Assembly: GCF_003313505.1 (NCBI RefSeq)
Contig: NZ_QMHO01000013.1
Span: 1 to 64,000, forward strand
Direction: 5' to 3'
DNA from: Pedobacter nanyangensis
GTDB taxonomy: Bacteria; Bacteroidota; Bacteroidia; Sphingobacteriales; Sphingobacteriaceae
Length of the DNA stretch: 64,000 bases
Both the position numbers and the translations under genes were made by a program. Positions 17,473 through 26,900 of this stretch are shown piece after piece. The notes beneath the pieces were generated by a model that saw only the letters and a list, made by a program, of their open reading frames with translations, made no database searches and had not been told where the DNA came from. Position 1 is the first letter of the stretch, and every line of letters begins with the position of its first letter.

Positions 17473-17576
17473 AAAGAACAAGGATCAAAGAGCAAAGACT
17501 AACACTATCCTAAATTACCTATGCAATTTGTTTTCTGCTATAATCTTTATTCGTTATTCTTTATTCCTTGTTCTTT
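17473..17576. repeat. Imperfect 30-base inverted repeat upstream of truA
   Basis: The purine-rich arm 17473-17502 (AAAGAACAAGGATCAAAGAG...) is the reverse complement of 17547-17576 at 24 of 30 positions, with a 44-base spacer. The arms have the simple A/G versus T/C wording seen in Sphingobacteriaceae intergenic repeats. It occupies the region that a longer truA reading frame would otherwise translate. Confidence 0.6.
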
Positions 17577-17580
17577 CCTT

Positions 17581-17588
17581 TATTTTTG
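17581..17588 (+). promoter_or_regulatory. -7 box immediately upstream of truA start
   Basis: TATTTTTG fits TAnnTTTG and ends 4 bases before the predicted TTG start codon of truA. If used, the mRNA would be leaderless or nearly so. No good -33 TTG lies 19-20 bases upstream. Confidence 0.4.
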
Positions 17589-17592
17589 CAGC

Positions 17593-18354
17593 TTGGAAAC
17601 AAAACGTTATTTCGTCGAACTTAGCTATGATGGTACCCCCTTCCATGGCTGGCAAATACAACCTAACGGGATTACTGTTCAGGAATGTTTGGATAAGGCG
17701 CTAAGCACCTATTTCAGGCAGGAAATCGTTTCTTTGGGATGCGGGCGTACGGATACTGGTGTACATGCCACGCAGTTTTATGCGCATGTTGATTTGGCTG
17801 ATGTAAGCCCTAAGCAACTGGCCAATGCAACCACTGGAATAAATGCGCTTTTGCCCTATAGCATTGCCGTGCATCGCATTTTTGAAGTGGCGGCAAATGC
17901 TCACGCCCGTTTTGACGCGACGGCTAGAGAATACAAATACTATATTCATTTCCAAAAAGATCCTTTCAAGTTGGATCGTTCATGGTTATATAAAGGTGAA
18001 TTGGATGTCGAGAAGATGAACCAAGCGGCGCAATTGCTACTGCAGTACATTGATTTTTCTTGTTTCAGTAAATCGAATACGCAAACATTTACCAATAACT
18101 GTAAAATTAGCCACGCAATGTTTGAATTACAGCCAAACGGAATTATTTTTACCATCAAGGCCGATAGGTTTTTGCGCAATATGGTGCGGGCTATCATGGG
18201 TACCTTGGTAATGGTGGGCCGTGGCGATATTGAAGCGCAGGACGTTTCAACAATTGTAGAAAGTAAAAACCGGGGTAACGCAGGTCAATCCGTACCTGCT
18301 TGCGGACTTTATTTGGTGGCGGTGGAATATCCATATATTAAAAATGATGATTAG
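17593..18354 (+). CDS. truA: tRNA pseudouridine(38-40) synthase TruA
   Basis: Converts uridines 38-40 of the tRNA anticodon arm to pseudouridine. The catalytic Asp is D54 in GRTDTGVHA; downstream family motifs are FDATAREYKYYIH and RFLRNMVRAIMGTLV. I place the start at the TTG at 17593 (LETKRYFVELSYDG), giving 253 aa. The 24 extra N-terminal residues of the frame starting at 17521 are hydrophobic and fall in a repeat, and no ATG lies near the conserved start. The ABC exporter gene follows after 35 bases and may be co-transcribed. Confidence 0.9.
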   Translation: METKRYFVELSYDGTPFHGWQIQPNGITVQECLDKALSTYFRQEIVSLGCGRTDTGVHATQFYAHVDLADVSPKQLANATTGINALLPYSIAVHRIFEVAANAHARFDATAREYKYYIHFQKDPFKLDRSWLYKGELDVEKMNQAAQLLLQYIDFSCFSKSNTQTFTNNCKISHAMFELQPNGIIFTIKADRFLRNMVRAIMGTLVMVGRGDIEAQDVSTIVESKNRGNAGQSVPACGLYLVAVEYPYIKNDD

Positions 18355-18389
18355 CTAATTAGCTAATGGTCAAATTAACTAATTGTAGA

Positions 18390-20174
18390 ATGTCAAAAGT
18401 AACCGGAGACGCATTTAATTTTAGCTTGTTAAAAAGGGTAATGGCCTATGTGCGGCCCTATCGGGCTATCTTTATTTGGTCGGTTGCACTTACCATTTTA
18501 CTGGCGGCCATTGCTCCGGCTAGGCCGCTGCTGGTGGGCTACACGCTGGATAAGCATATCCTTAAAGGCGACTATTATGGCTTGCTTAACATCACCATTT
18601 TAATGCTGGTGTTGCTGGTATTACAAACTATTTTCCAATATGTGCACACGCTGCTCACCAATAAGCTTGGGCAATCGGCCATAAGGGACCTGCGGATCAA
18701 CGTTTTTAACCATATCAGTAAGTTAAGGCTTAAATTTTTTGATAAAACGCCCATTGGCCAGCTCATTACCCGCACGGTGTCTGACCTGGAAACCATTGCT
18801 GATATCTTCTCTGAAGGATTAATTGCCATGATTGGCGATATGTTGCAGGTGATTGTACTGATGAGCATCATGTTTTGGATGGATTGGAAGCTTACCCTGG
18901 CAGTATTAATCCCCATGCCGTTTTTGATCATCGCTACCCGTATTTTCCAGAAGGCCATAAAAGTGGCTTTTCAGGAAGTAAGGGCCGAAGTATCCAATCT
19001 AAATACCTTTTTACAGGAACATATCAGCGGTATCGCTATTATCCAATATTTTGCAAGGGAAGACCAAGAGTATCAAAAGTTTGAAAAAATCAATTCGCGC
19101 TACCGCGATGCCAATATCCGATCCAATTGGTATTACTCTATTTTCTTCCCCGTAGTGGAGTTGATTTCGGCCATGTCGTTAGGGCTGCTAATTTGGTATG
19201 GCGCAAAAACGGTGTTGGCCAAGCCCGATCTGGATCCGGGAATCATCACTACATTTATCATGTTCATCAACATGTTGTTTAGGCCCATTAGGGAGCTGGC
19301 AGATAAATTTAATACCCTGCAAATGGGAATGGTAGGTGCTGAGCGTGTTTTTAAAGTATTGGACACCCAAGAAATCACGGTAAACTCTGGAAAATTGGCT
19401 CCAAAAAAACTGGATGGCAATATTACTTTCAAAAATGTTTGGTTCAGCTACGATCAAGACGGAGAGGAAAACCCAAAATATGTGCTGAAGGACATTTCCT
19501 TTGAAGTAAAATCTGGACAAACTATTGCTTTGGTAGGGGCTACCGGAGCTGGTAAATCATCTACCATCAACATCCTGAACCGCTTTTACGAAATCCAAAA
19601 AGGTAGCATCACAATCGATGGAAATAACATCCAAGATTATGATCTGTCTTATTTGCGCCGAAACATTGCCACCGTTTTGCAGGATGTTTTTCTCTTTTCG
19701 GATACTGTTTTCAACAACATCACTTTAAATAATGCGGATATTGATTACCAGGAAGTAATAGCGGCCGCTAAAAAAGTGGGCGCACATGATTTTATTGAGC
19801 GCTTGCCCGGTGGCTATCACTATAATGTGATGGAAAGAGGCGCTACCTTATCGGCAGGGCAGGCCCAGTTAATTTCTTTTATCAGGGCCTTGGTTTATAA
19901 ACCGGCCATTTTAGTATTGGATGAGGCCACTTCCTCGGTAGATACCGAAACAGAACTATTGATCCAAAATGCCATCGATAAACTGATGCAGGACAGGACC
20001 TCCATCGTTATTGCCCACCGCTTGTCAACCATCCAAAAAGCCGACCTGATTATCGTGTTGGATAAGGGAGAAATTAAGGAAAAGGGCACCCACCAGCAAT
20101 TGCTGAAATTAGACGGCTACTATAAACGTTTATACGATTTGCAGTTTTCTTCGGTAGGTATCGCAAAAGACTAA
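18390..20174 (+). CDS. ABC exporter, fused permease and ATPase (MsbA/MdlB-like)
   Basis: 594-aa half-transporter that works as a homo- or heterodimer in the inner membrane, probably exporting lipids or drugs. Six membrane helices occupy residues about 20-310. The ATPase domain has Walker A GATGAGKSS, signature LSAGQ (where LSGGQ is the canonical form), Walker B AILVLDEATSSVD and the H-loop IVIAHRLSTI. The start at 18390 (MSKVTGDAFN) fits the family better than an ATG 24 bases upstream, which follows a TTAGCTAA tandem repeat. Substrate is unknown. Confidence 0.9.
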   Translation: MSKVTGDAFNFSLLKRVMAYVRPYRAIFIWSVALTILLAAIAPARPLLVGYTLDKHILKGDYYGLLNITILMLVLLVLQTIFQYVHTLLTNKLGQSAIRDLRINVFNHISKLRLKFFDKTPIGQLITRTVSDLETIADIFSEGLIAMIGDMLQVIVLMSIMFWMDWKLTLAVLIPMPFLIIATRIFQKAIKVAFQEVRAEVSNLNTFLQEHISGIAIIQYFAREDQEYQKFEKINSRYRDANIRSNWYYSIFFPVVELISAMSLGLLIWYGAKTVLAKPDLDPGIITTFIMFINMLFRPIRELADKFNTLQMGMVGAERVFKVLDTQEITVNSGKLAPKKLDGNITFKNVWFSYDQDGEENPKYVLKDISFEVKSGQTIALVGATGAGKSSTINILNRFYEIQKGSITIDGNNIQDYDLSYLRRNIATVLQDVFLFSDTVFNNITLNNADIDYQEVIAAAKKVGAHDFIERLPGGYHYNVMERGATLSAGQAQLISFIRALVYKPAILVLDEATSSVDTETELLIQNAIDKLMQDRTSIVIAHRLSTIQKADLIIVLDKGEIKEKGTHQQLLKLDGYYKRLYDLQFSSVGIAKD

Positions 20175-20180
20175 GGCATT

Positions 20181-20603
20181 TTATTTCCTGAAATCTCTTT
20201 CGATAATGTGTGAAACCACATTGTTGCCAACAGTTTCTTTTCGGGTGTAAACCAGCTTAAAATATCCTGTTCTCAGGTATTCGATATGCCAAGTACTATC
20301 AGGACTGGTAGAAAATTTGATGTTTTCGCCAGCGGCATCAACAGTAAAATCCACTGTTGTGGCTCTTCTGGTAAACTTAAGCTCACTTGTAAATGAAGTG
20401 GTATCTGTGGGGTTAAAGGTGGTGGTATCTCGAGGGCTCGCTGTACCGTTGGTGATCGTGCTGCTGATTTCCATTCTTAACGGCCACTTGCCTATGAGGT
20501 AGCGCTCTACAAAAAGTTTGCTATCTACGGGTTCCTTTTTGCAGGCATAACCTATTGCTCCAACCGTAAGCAAACCCATCAAAACAAACTTTAGTTTACG
20601 CAT
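20181..20603 (-). CDS. Lipocalin-like lipoprotein
   Basis: 140 aa with a lipoprotein signal ending GAIGYACKKEP. The mature part starts with an LIGKW motif and alternating beta-strand pattern reminiscent of small lipocalin-like domains of Bacteroidota. It resembles in layout the protein at 60578-61000 (CKK followed by a G[KR]W motif). It converges with the ABC exporter gene, 6 bases apart. Function unknown. Confidence 0.75.
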   Translation of the reverse strand: MRKLKFVLMGLLTVGAIGYACKKEPVDSKLFVERYLIGKWPLRMEISSTITNGTASPRDTTTFNPTDTTSFTSELKFTRRATTVDFTVDAAGENIKFSTSPDSTWHIEYLRTGYFKLVYTRKETVGNNVVSHIIERDFRK

Positions 20604-20737
20604 TGCCTTTTTATTTATGGCAAATATACAAAACTAAAGCTTTTAATAGGGTTAATGGAGCGTATTAAATGGATAAAGGAGTATTGATACATGTTCAAAA
20701 TTGTTATTATCTTTCCTGCTTCAAACCAATACTATAC

Positions 20738-22021
20738 ATGAAGAAAATTATTTCAAACCTAACTTTTCAGGTTCTTGTAGCCATATCGTTAGGTATTTTA
20801 GTGGGGGTAGTTTATCCCGGTTTTGCCCCACATGCCGAACTGATCAGCAAGAGCTTTATTAACATGATCAGCATGTTGATTGCCCCAATCATTTTTTTTA
20901 CCATTGTGCTTGGTATTGCCCACATGGGCGATATGAAAAAAGTGGGGATTGTTGGAGGAAAGGCCCTTCTTTATTTTGAAATTGTAACCACCATTGCCAT
21001 TGTAATTGGCTTGGTAGTGGCTAATATATTAAAGCCTGGCGTAGGTGTAGAAGTGCCTGCTGGCGATGTGGCCAAAATGGATGCCTATGCCAAGCAAGCG
21101 GGTTCTATCAACTGGTTGGAGTTTATTGCACATATCTTCCCTAAAAATATCTTCGAAGCATTTTCAAAAGGCGAAATCTTGCAAATATTGGTGTTTGCCA
21201 TTTTGTTTGGTTACGGCCTAAGTAAAATGGGGCAAACGGGACAGTCGCTATTGGTTTCATTTGATAAAATTGCCAAAGTGTTATTTAATATGATGAAGGT
21301 GATCATGCGTTTAGCACCTTTGGGAGCTTTTGGTGGAATGGCTTATAGTGTGGGCAAGTTTGGTTTGCATACGCTGCTGCCCATGGCCAAACTGATGGGA
21401 GCGGTTTATTTAACCTGCTTTCTGTTCATTTTTGTGGTGCTTAATGCCATTTGCCGTTACTACAAATTCAGTTTGTGGAAATATCTGAAATTCATCCGTC
21501 AGGAAATTTTGATCGTATTGGGTACCTCTTCGTCAGAATCGGTTTTACCGAGTATGATGAAGAAAATGGAAGATATTGGCTGTAACAAATCAGTAGTGGG
21601 TTTGGTTATCCCCACTGGGTATTCTTTTAACCTCGACGGAACTTCTATTTATCTGGCCATGGCCGTTATTTTCCTGACCCAGGTTTTTGGTATTGATTTA
21701 ACCATTGGCGAACAGGTTTCTATTATGATGGTGCTGATGGTAACCAGCAAGGGGGCCGCAGGTGTTACCGGAAGCGGTTTTATTGTGCTGGCCAGTACAC
21801 TTACAGCTTTAAAGATTATGCCTGTGGAGCACATTGCCATTTTGCTTGGCGTAGATCGGTTTATGAGCGAGGCAAGAGCCATTACCAACATGATTGGAAA
21901 CGGTATTGCTTCTATCGTAATTGCCAAAAGCGAAAACGAATTTGACGAGGCAAAATATCTGCGTGCAACCAGCCCGGCAGCTATTGAAATGTCTGAAGAA
22001 GAGAATATTATGAAGGAGTAA
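20738..22021 (+). CDS. Dicarboxylate/amino acid:cation symporter (DctA/GltP family)
   Basis: 427-aa inner membrane symporter importing C4-dicarboxylates or acidic amino acids with sodium or protons. The start at 20738 (MKKIISNLTFQVLVAISLG) is the family N-terminus; an upstream in-frame ATG would add 23 unlikely residues. Family motifs: the serine-rich loop GTSSSESVLP, NLDGTSIYLAMAVIF in TM7, and TSKGAAGVTGSGFIVLA in the re-entrant loop 2 region. It stands alone between two minus-strand genes. Substrate is not certain; the two aconitase genes are too distant to infer a link. Confidence 0.92.
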   Translation: MKKIISNLTFQVLVAISLGILVGVVYPGFAPHAELISKSFINMISMLIAPIIFFTIVLGIAHMGDMKKVGIVGGKALLYFEIVTTIAIVIGLVVANILKPGVGVEVPAGDVAKMDAYAKQAGSINWLEFIAHIFPKNIFEAFSKGEILQILVFAILFGYGLSKMGQTGQSLLVSFDKIAKVLFNMMKVIMRLAPLGAFGGMAYSVGKFGLHTLLPMAKLMGAVYLTCFLFIFVVLNAICRYYKFSLWKYLKFIRQEILIVLGTSSSESVLPSMMKKMEDIGCNKSVVGLVIPTGYSFNLDGTSIYLAMAVIFLTQVFGIDLTIGEQVSIMMVLMVTSKGAAGVTGSGFIVLASTLTALKIMPVEHIAILLGVDRFMSEARAITNMIGNGIASIVIAKSENEFDEAKYLRATSPAAIEMSEEENIMKE

Positions 22022-22047
22022 GCCAAATTACCCCTTCATTTTTGTGG

Positions 22048-23667
22048 TTATTTTAAAAACTTGGCATTCAAAACTTCATTGCTGGTTGTAATACTGATCA
22101 TGTACAGGCCTTGTTGTGGTGGTGCAAAGGGCAGCGAAATTTCATTTGTGCCAAGGGACACAATCGTTTTTCCGTGATAGATTTTTTTGCCGTTCAAATC
22201 AGCAATAAGTATTTGTGCAGCGCCATGTTGCGAACTGTTGAACGATAAGTTTAAGGTTTGCGGGTTAGCGGCCCATACTTTCAGCTGGGTTTGCTGTAAA
22301 TCGAAATTTATGGCTATTACATTTGATTTCTCACGCTTGCCATCAAAATCTACCTGTTCAAGTTGATAGTAGTTAGTGCCGCTTTGCGGACTATGGTCCA
22401 TGAAAGTATAAAACTGGTTGGTGGTGCTATTGCCCTTGCCCTTAAGTTGCCCTATTTTTGAAAAGTGCTCGGAGTCCTTACTTCTCCATATTTCAAAATA
22501 AGCATTGTTGGTTTCGGCAGCTGTATTCCAATTTAAGCTAATTCCGTTCAATTTCTTTTGGCCTTTAAAGGAAACGAGCTTCACCGGGAGCGTAGTTTCT
22601 GGTGCAGTGCCGGGTGTAAAGGTTACGCTTCTGAAAATAGTATTATTGGCTGCCGTAGCCAATACCAAGGGTACGTTATCGGTATTGTTGATCATGCTGC
22701 TTGCAGCGTTTGCATCCGTAATTTTCAGTAATTGGGAAGCTACTTTTGGGCTGCCTAAATTCCCTAAAGTAGTAGCATAAAGTTCAATGTCGGCACCAGA
22801 TACTTTTCCCGTAACACTTTTTAAACCATCGGTAATGCCCGCAATTTTAATAAAGCCTTTTGCGGTCCAGATATTGCCCTCCAATACAAATTTATGAAGT
22901 CCCGCATCAGCTAGGTTAGCCCCATCATTAGCTGCGTAAATGATGTTGGGAGTCCCATCTCCATCAGAATCGAACAACGCAATTTGGTTAACGTTGCTGA
23001 TACCCGTCAAATTGATGTTTCCGGAAGTAGGCGTTCCTGATGCGGTGGGCAAGTTATTCAAATAAGGAACCTGTGTGGAGTTGTTGGCGCAGTACAACGT
23101 ATTGTTGAAAATGGTAAAACTACGTGCATTGCTCACATTGGTGTTTACCTCCACAGAAGTAGAGGTGCCAACTATAGAATATCTGATTCCTCCCTGTAAA
23201 ATGGAGCTGTAAACGGCATTACCTCCAGGCAGTGCAATGGCAGCTCTGGCTGGAGATCGGCCAGTAAGCGTAGTGGAGGTATTGACCACACCTTGTGCAT
23301 TGATCAGTCCAACTACCTTAACGGTATTGTCGTCTACGGTACCGTTGGTGGTTTGGTCGTACCCGATAATGGCCAGGTGGTTCCCATCGGGTGATAGGCC
23401 AGACATGCCCTCTAGCTGGAAAACGGTATTGCTTGTTCGGATGATTCCTGTAAACCTGTTGTTCCCATCGGTAACAGGTACAGTATAAGCCGCAGTTTGA
23501 TTGGCGCCCGAGGTCAGGTATTCGTCTAAAAATACCGCAGAGGTTCTGTTGTTGGTAAGTGCAGTGCCATCGCCAATGCGGTACACCGCTAATCTGTTGG
23601 CGGTAAATTGTGCTGAAGCCTTTAAGGCAAGTGCACAAAGCAAAATCATGAGTAATTGTTTTTTCAT
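22048..23667 (-). CDS. Secreted beta-propeller-like protein with T9SS sorting domain
   Basis: 539 aa from the ATG at 23667 (MKKQLLMILLCALALKASAQ). Residues about 20-345 are beta-rich and repetitive, with SPDGNHLAIIGYD- and SDGDGTPNIIYAANDG-like blades, suggesting a propeller. Residues about 360-460 form an FN3-like module (TLPVKLVSFKGQKKLNGISL). A C-terminal type A T9SS tail follows (LNLSFNSSQHGAAQILIADL, then LNAKFLK). The C-terminal half is paralogous to the protein at 15662-16900. Exposure at or release from the cell surface is expected. It is divergent from the PUL regulator gene, but nothing shows that it belongs to the PUL. Confidence 0.78.
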   Translation of the reverse strand: MKKQLLMILLCALALKASAQFTANRLAVYRIGDGTALTNNRTSAVFLDEYLTSGANQTAAYTVPVTDGNNRFTGIIRTSNTVFQLEGMSGLSPDGNHLAIIGYDQTTNGTVDDNTVKVVGLINAQGVVNTSTTLTGRSPARAAIALPGGNAVYSSILQGGIRYSIVGTSTSVEVNTNVSNARSFTIFNNTLYCANNSTQVPYLNNLPTASGTPTSGNINLTGISNVNQIALFDSDGDGTPNIIYAANDGANLADAGLHKFVLEGNIWTAKGFIKIAGITDGLKSVTGKVSGADIELYATTLGNLGSPKVASQLLKITDANAASSMINNTDNVPLVLATAANNTIFRSVTFTPGTAPETTLPVKLVSFKGQKKLNGISLNWNTAAETNNAYFEIWRSKDSEHFSKIGQLKGKGNSTTNQFYTFMDHSPQSGTNYYQLEQVDFDGKREKSNVIAINFDLQQTQLKVWAANPQTLNLSFNSSQHGAAQILIADLNGKKIYHGKTIVSLGTNEISLPFAPPQQGLYMISITTSNEVLNAKFLK

Positions 23668-23922
23668 ACTGTTTATTTTGGTGGTTTGCATCACACCAAA
23701 TCAAAAAACGGCACTACTTACAGGCTAAAACGCCTTTCATGCAAAATTTAAATTTGGTTATACTATTCCAAATCTATTTAAGGTGTTTGTGGTGGGAGTG
23801 GCAATATTGTCCAAATCATTTGATAAAATAGTCTGTTGGGGCAGACGAGCTATTTTATTCCAAATAGGAAATTCCTATCTTGCTTTCTACTTTTCCGTAA
23901 CCAATTTATAAGCCATAGTTTC

Positions 23923-26900
23923 ATGAGATACCTGTTTTGGTTGTTGCTGCTCTTCGTTTCATCCCCTGTGGCCACTGCGCAGAAAACAATTGCTACACTC
24001 CAACATCGGGATTTGATGGCGGAGCAAACACTTAAGATTACGCAGGACCAAAAAGGTTTCATCTGGATTTCGAACCGCTTTGGTATTGATCGGTACGATG
24101 GCTACCATGTAAAGCATTACGAAATTCCAATGCTGGCCAATGCCAATCCTGTGAGGTACATCAACGTGCTGTCTAACAATAAAAAGCAGGTTTTTGCCTA
24201 TACCAGTAACGGAGGGATTTATCAATACCATGCCGCTGCGGATACTTTCCAATTGCTCACTAACCTTAATTTTTATGTAAGAACCTTGAGTATTGATTCC
24301 GATGGTGACATCTGGTTTGGAACCAACGGCCGTTTTGGCCTCTTTAAAGATGGAAAAGTGACCAACCTGCTGGCGCCACCGCCGCTCAAAGGGCTTTTAG
24401 TAAAAGACATTATCGAATACGGCGCCAACCAAAAAATTATCGTAGCGGATTATGGATTGTTTTGGCTTAGTGAAAATAACTTAAAACTTAGCCATTTTTT
24501 TGACCAACCGTTGCGGCAAAGCTTAGGCAATTTGCAGATAGAGACTGCACATTGGGACAAAGCCCTGCAAACGTTATGGATTGGAACAGTAGGAGGTAGA
24601 TTGTTGAGCTATCATCTGCCCTCAAAGAAATTGGAATCGATCGCGTTGTCTTCAGCCAATCAAGCCATGATCATGTGTATTGCCGAATCCAATAGCCGTA
24701 CACTGGTGGTTGGTACAGATGGGGCAGGAGTTTTTTTAATAGATAAGCTAAAGAAAAGCGTGGTTGGCAAATATAGCCAATACGAAACCGTGGAGCATTT
24801 AAGTGGCGACGCCATTTACGATATTTTTAAGGACAAGGATAACCGAATGTGGATTGCCACCAACGGCGGAATAAACCTAATGGAAACGCCGTTAAATGGG
24901 TTTCATGTGGAATTTAGACATGATGATAAACCCAATTTAATTGCAAAGGACGTGGTTACTTGCTTAATGCAGGACCGCCGTAAAAACCTGTGGTTTGGTA
25001 CCAACGGAGGTTTATCGTTAAAAAATGCAACTAATGGCGTTGTGAGTTTTCTGCTTAATTCGGTCTATATCCTTTCTATTTACCAGGCTAAAGATGGCCG
25101 TATTTGGGTAGGTACTTATGGGGCCGGGGTTTATGTGCTTAATGAACAGGGCAGTATTTTGGCCCATTATGTGAAGAAGAATAACCAAGCCAACGGTATC
25201 GGCACTAATTTCATTTACAGCATTACCGAAGATCAGGATGGGAACCTTTGGCTAGGCGGGAAAAAGGGGCCCAGCAGTAAGCTTGATCTCAAAACACAGC
25301 AGTTTAGCCATATTGCCTTGAGCCAGGTTAATCATTTGACCAAAAATTTAAAAGGCCATATTTTGGCTGCCACCGAAGTTGGGCTTTTTGAAATAGCGCC
25401 ACAAACGCTTAAGGTACAAGAGCATCCCATCACCAAAGCATTAAAAAGTAAATATGTTTGCGATGTTTATTTGCAGGGTGATAGTACTTTATGGCTAGCT
25501 ACCTACGGTGGGGGCTTGCTACGCTACCAAAACAAAAAGGGCAAACTGCAATATGTGAACACCTATCACCGTAGTGCGCAGGAAATAGCCTACAGTTTGG
25601 TGCCTGATGGTGATGCGCAACTTTGGGTAGCCTTTAAAGACAAAATTGCCGCCGTGAACACCAAAACTCTGGCGGTGAAAAACTATCCTAAAAAGCTGAT
25701 GCCCCTGAACATGAGCTTTTTTCAAACCGCAAGGATGAGGAGCAGTTCGGGAGAAATTTTCTTTGGCGGTACCAAAGGTTTTATTTCTTTCCATCCAAAA
25801 ACCATTAGTACACCAAGCTATTCAGAAAATATCGTATTCCTAAATTTCAATTTGTTTAATAAAGAAGTTAAGGCTGGAGAAAAAGATTCGCCTTTGGCGC
25901 AACCGCTCGATAATACTTCGTTCATTACCCTACAACATCATCAGCATTCCTTTTCGCTAACATTTACCACCGTTAATTTTAGTCAGGCCGTAGAACGAAA
26001 ATTTATTTGGAAATTAGATGGGCTTGACAAAAACTGGGTGGGGCCATCGGCAGAAAATACGGCAAATTATACCAACCTGGCGCCGGGGAAATATTTTTTT
26101 CACGTAAAAGCGATAGGGAACAATAACGAAGTATTGGACGAAAGGTCAATTGCACTGATCATTAAGCCCGCATTTTATAAAACCTGGTATGCCTACCTGC
26201 TTTACCTTGCCGTAGTTTGCGGATTGGTTTATTGGTGGATGCGCCAAACCAAAATGAGGGCTTATCTAGAAAGTTCACTCGCTTTTGAAAAGAAAGAAAA
26301 GCAACGCACCGAGGAATTGGCGCAAGCTAAGCTGAGTTTTTTCACCAATGTTTCGCACGAAATCAGGACACCGGTAACTCTTATTCTTGGCCAAACCGAA
26401 AATTTGATGAACGTGAGCAGCCTGCAACCTAGTTTACAGCAAAAGTTGGCGGGAATACATAAAAATGCCTCGAGTTTGGGTGCATTGATTAACGAATTAC
26501 TTGATTTCAGGAAACAGGAACAGGGCCATGTAAACCTAAAACTAGAAACTACCGATCTTGTGGCTTTGCTGCATGAATTTTTGAATGGTTTTTTTGCGCT
26601 TGCCCAACAACAGCATATCCATTTGAAGTACCAACATCCTCCAGAAGAAATAAGGTTACACTTGGACAGGAAGCAGATGGAAAAAGTGGTCAACAATTTA
26701 CTCTCCAATGCCTTTAAGGCGTGCAAGCCAGGTGATACGATTACCGTTAAAGTGGAAACAGAGGATCAGGAAGTACTGATAAGCGTAGCAGATACCGGAA
26801 AAGGCATTGCACAGGACCAGCTCATCCATGTTTTTGACGCATTTTATCAGGTTGATCCTTCAGCAAACCCCGGCACGGGAATAGGTTTGGCAATTTCAAA

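Noticed and set aside
17521-17592. N-terminal extension of TruA from ATG 17521
   Set aside because: It translates part of an inverted repeat and a -7 box; the conserved TruA N-terminus begins at the TTG at 17593.
18350-18389. TTAGCTAATTAGCTAA tandem palindrome between truA and the ABC exporter as an operator
   Set aside because: Low-complexity AT-rich sequence in a short intergenic gap; no promoter box nearby to support a regulatory role.
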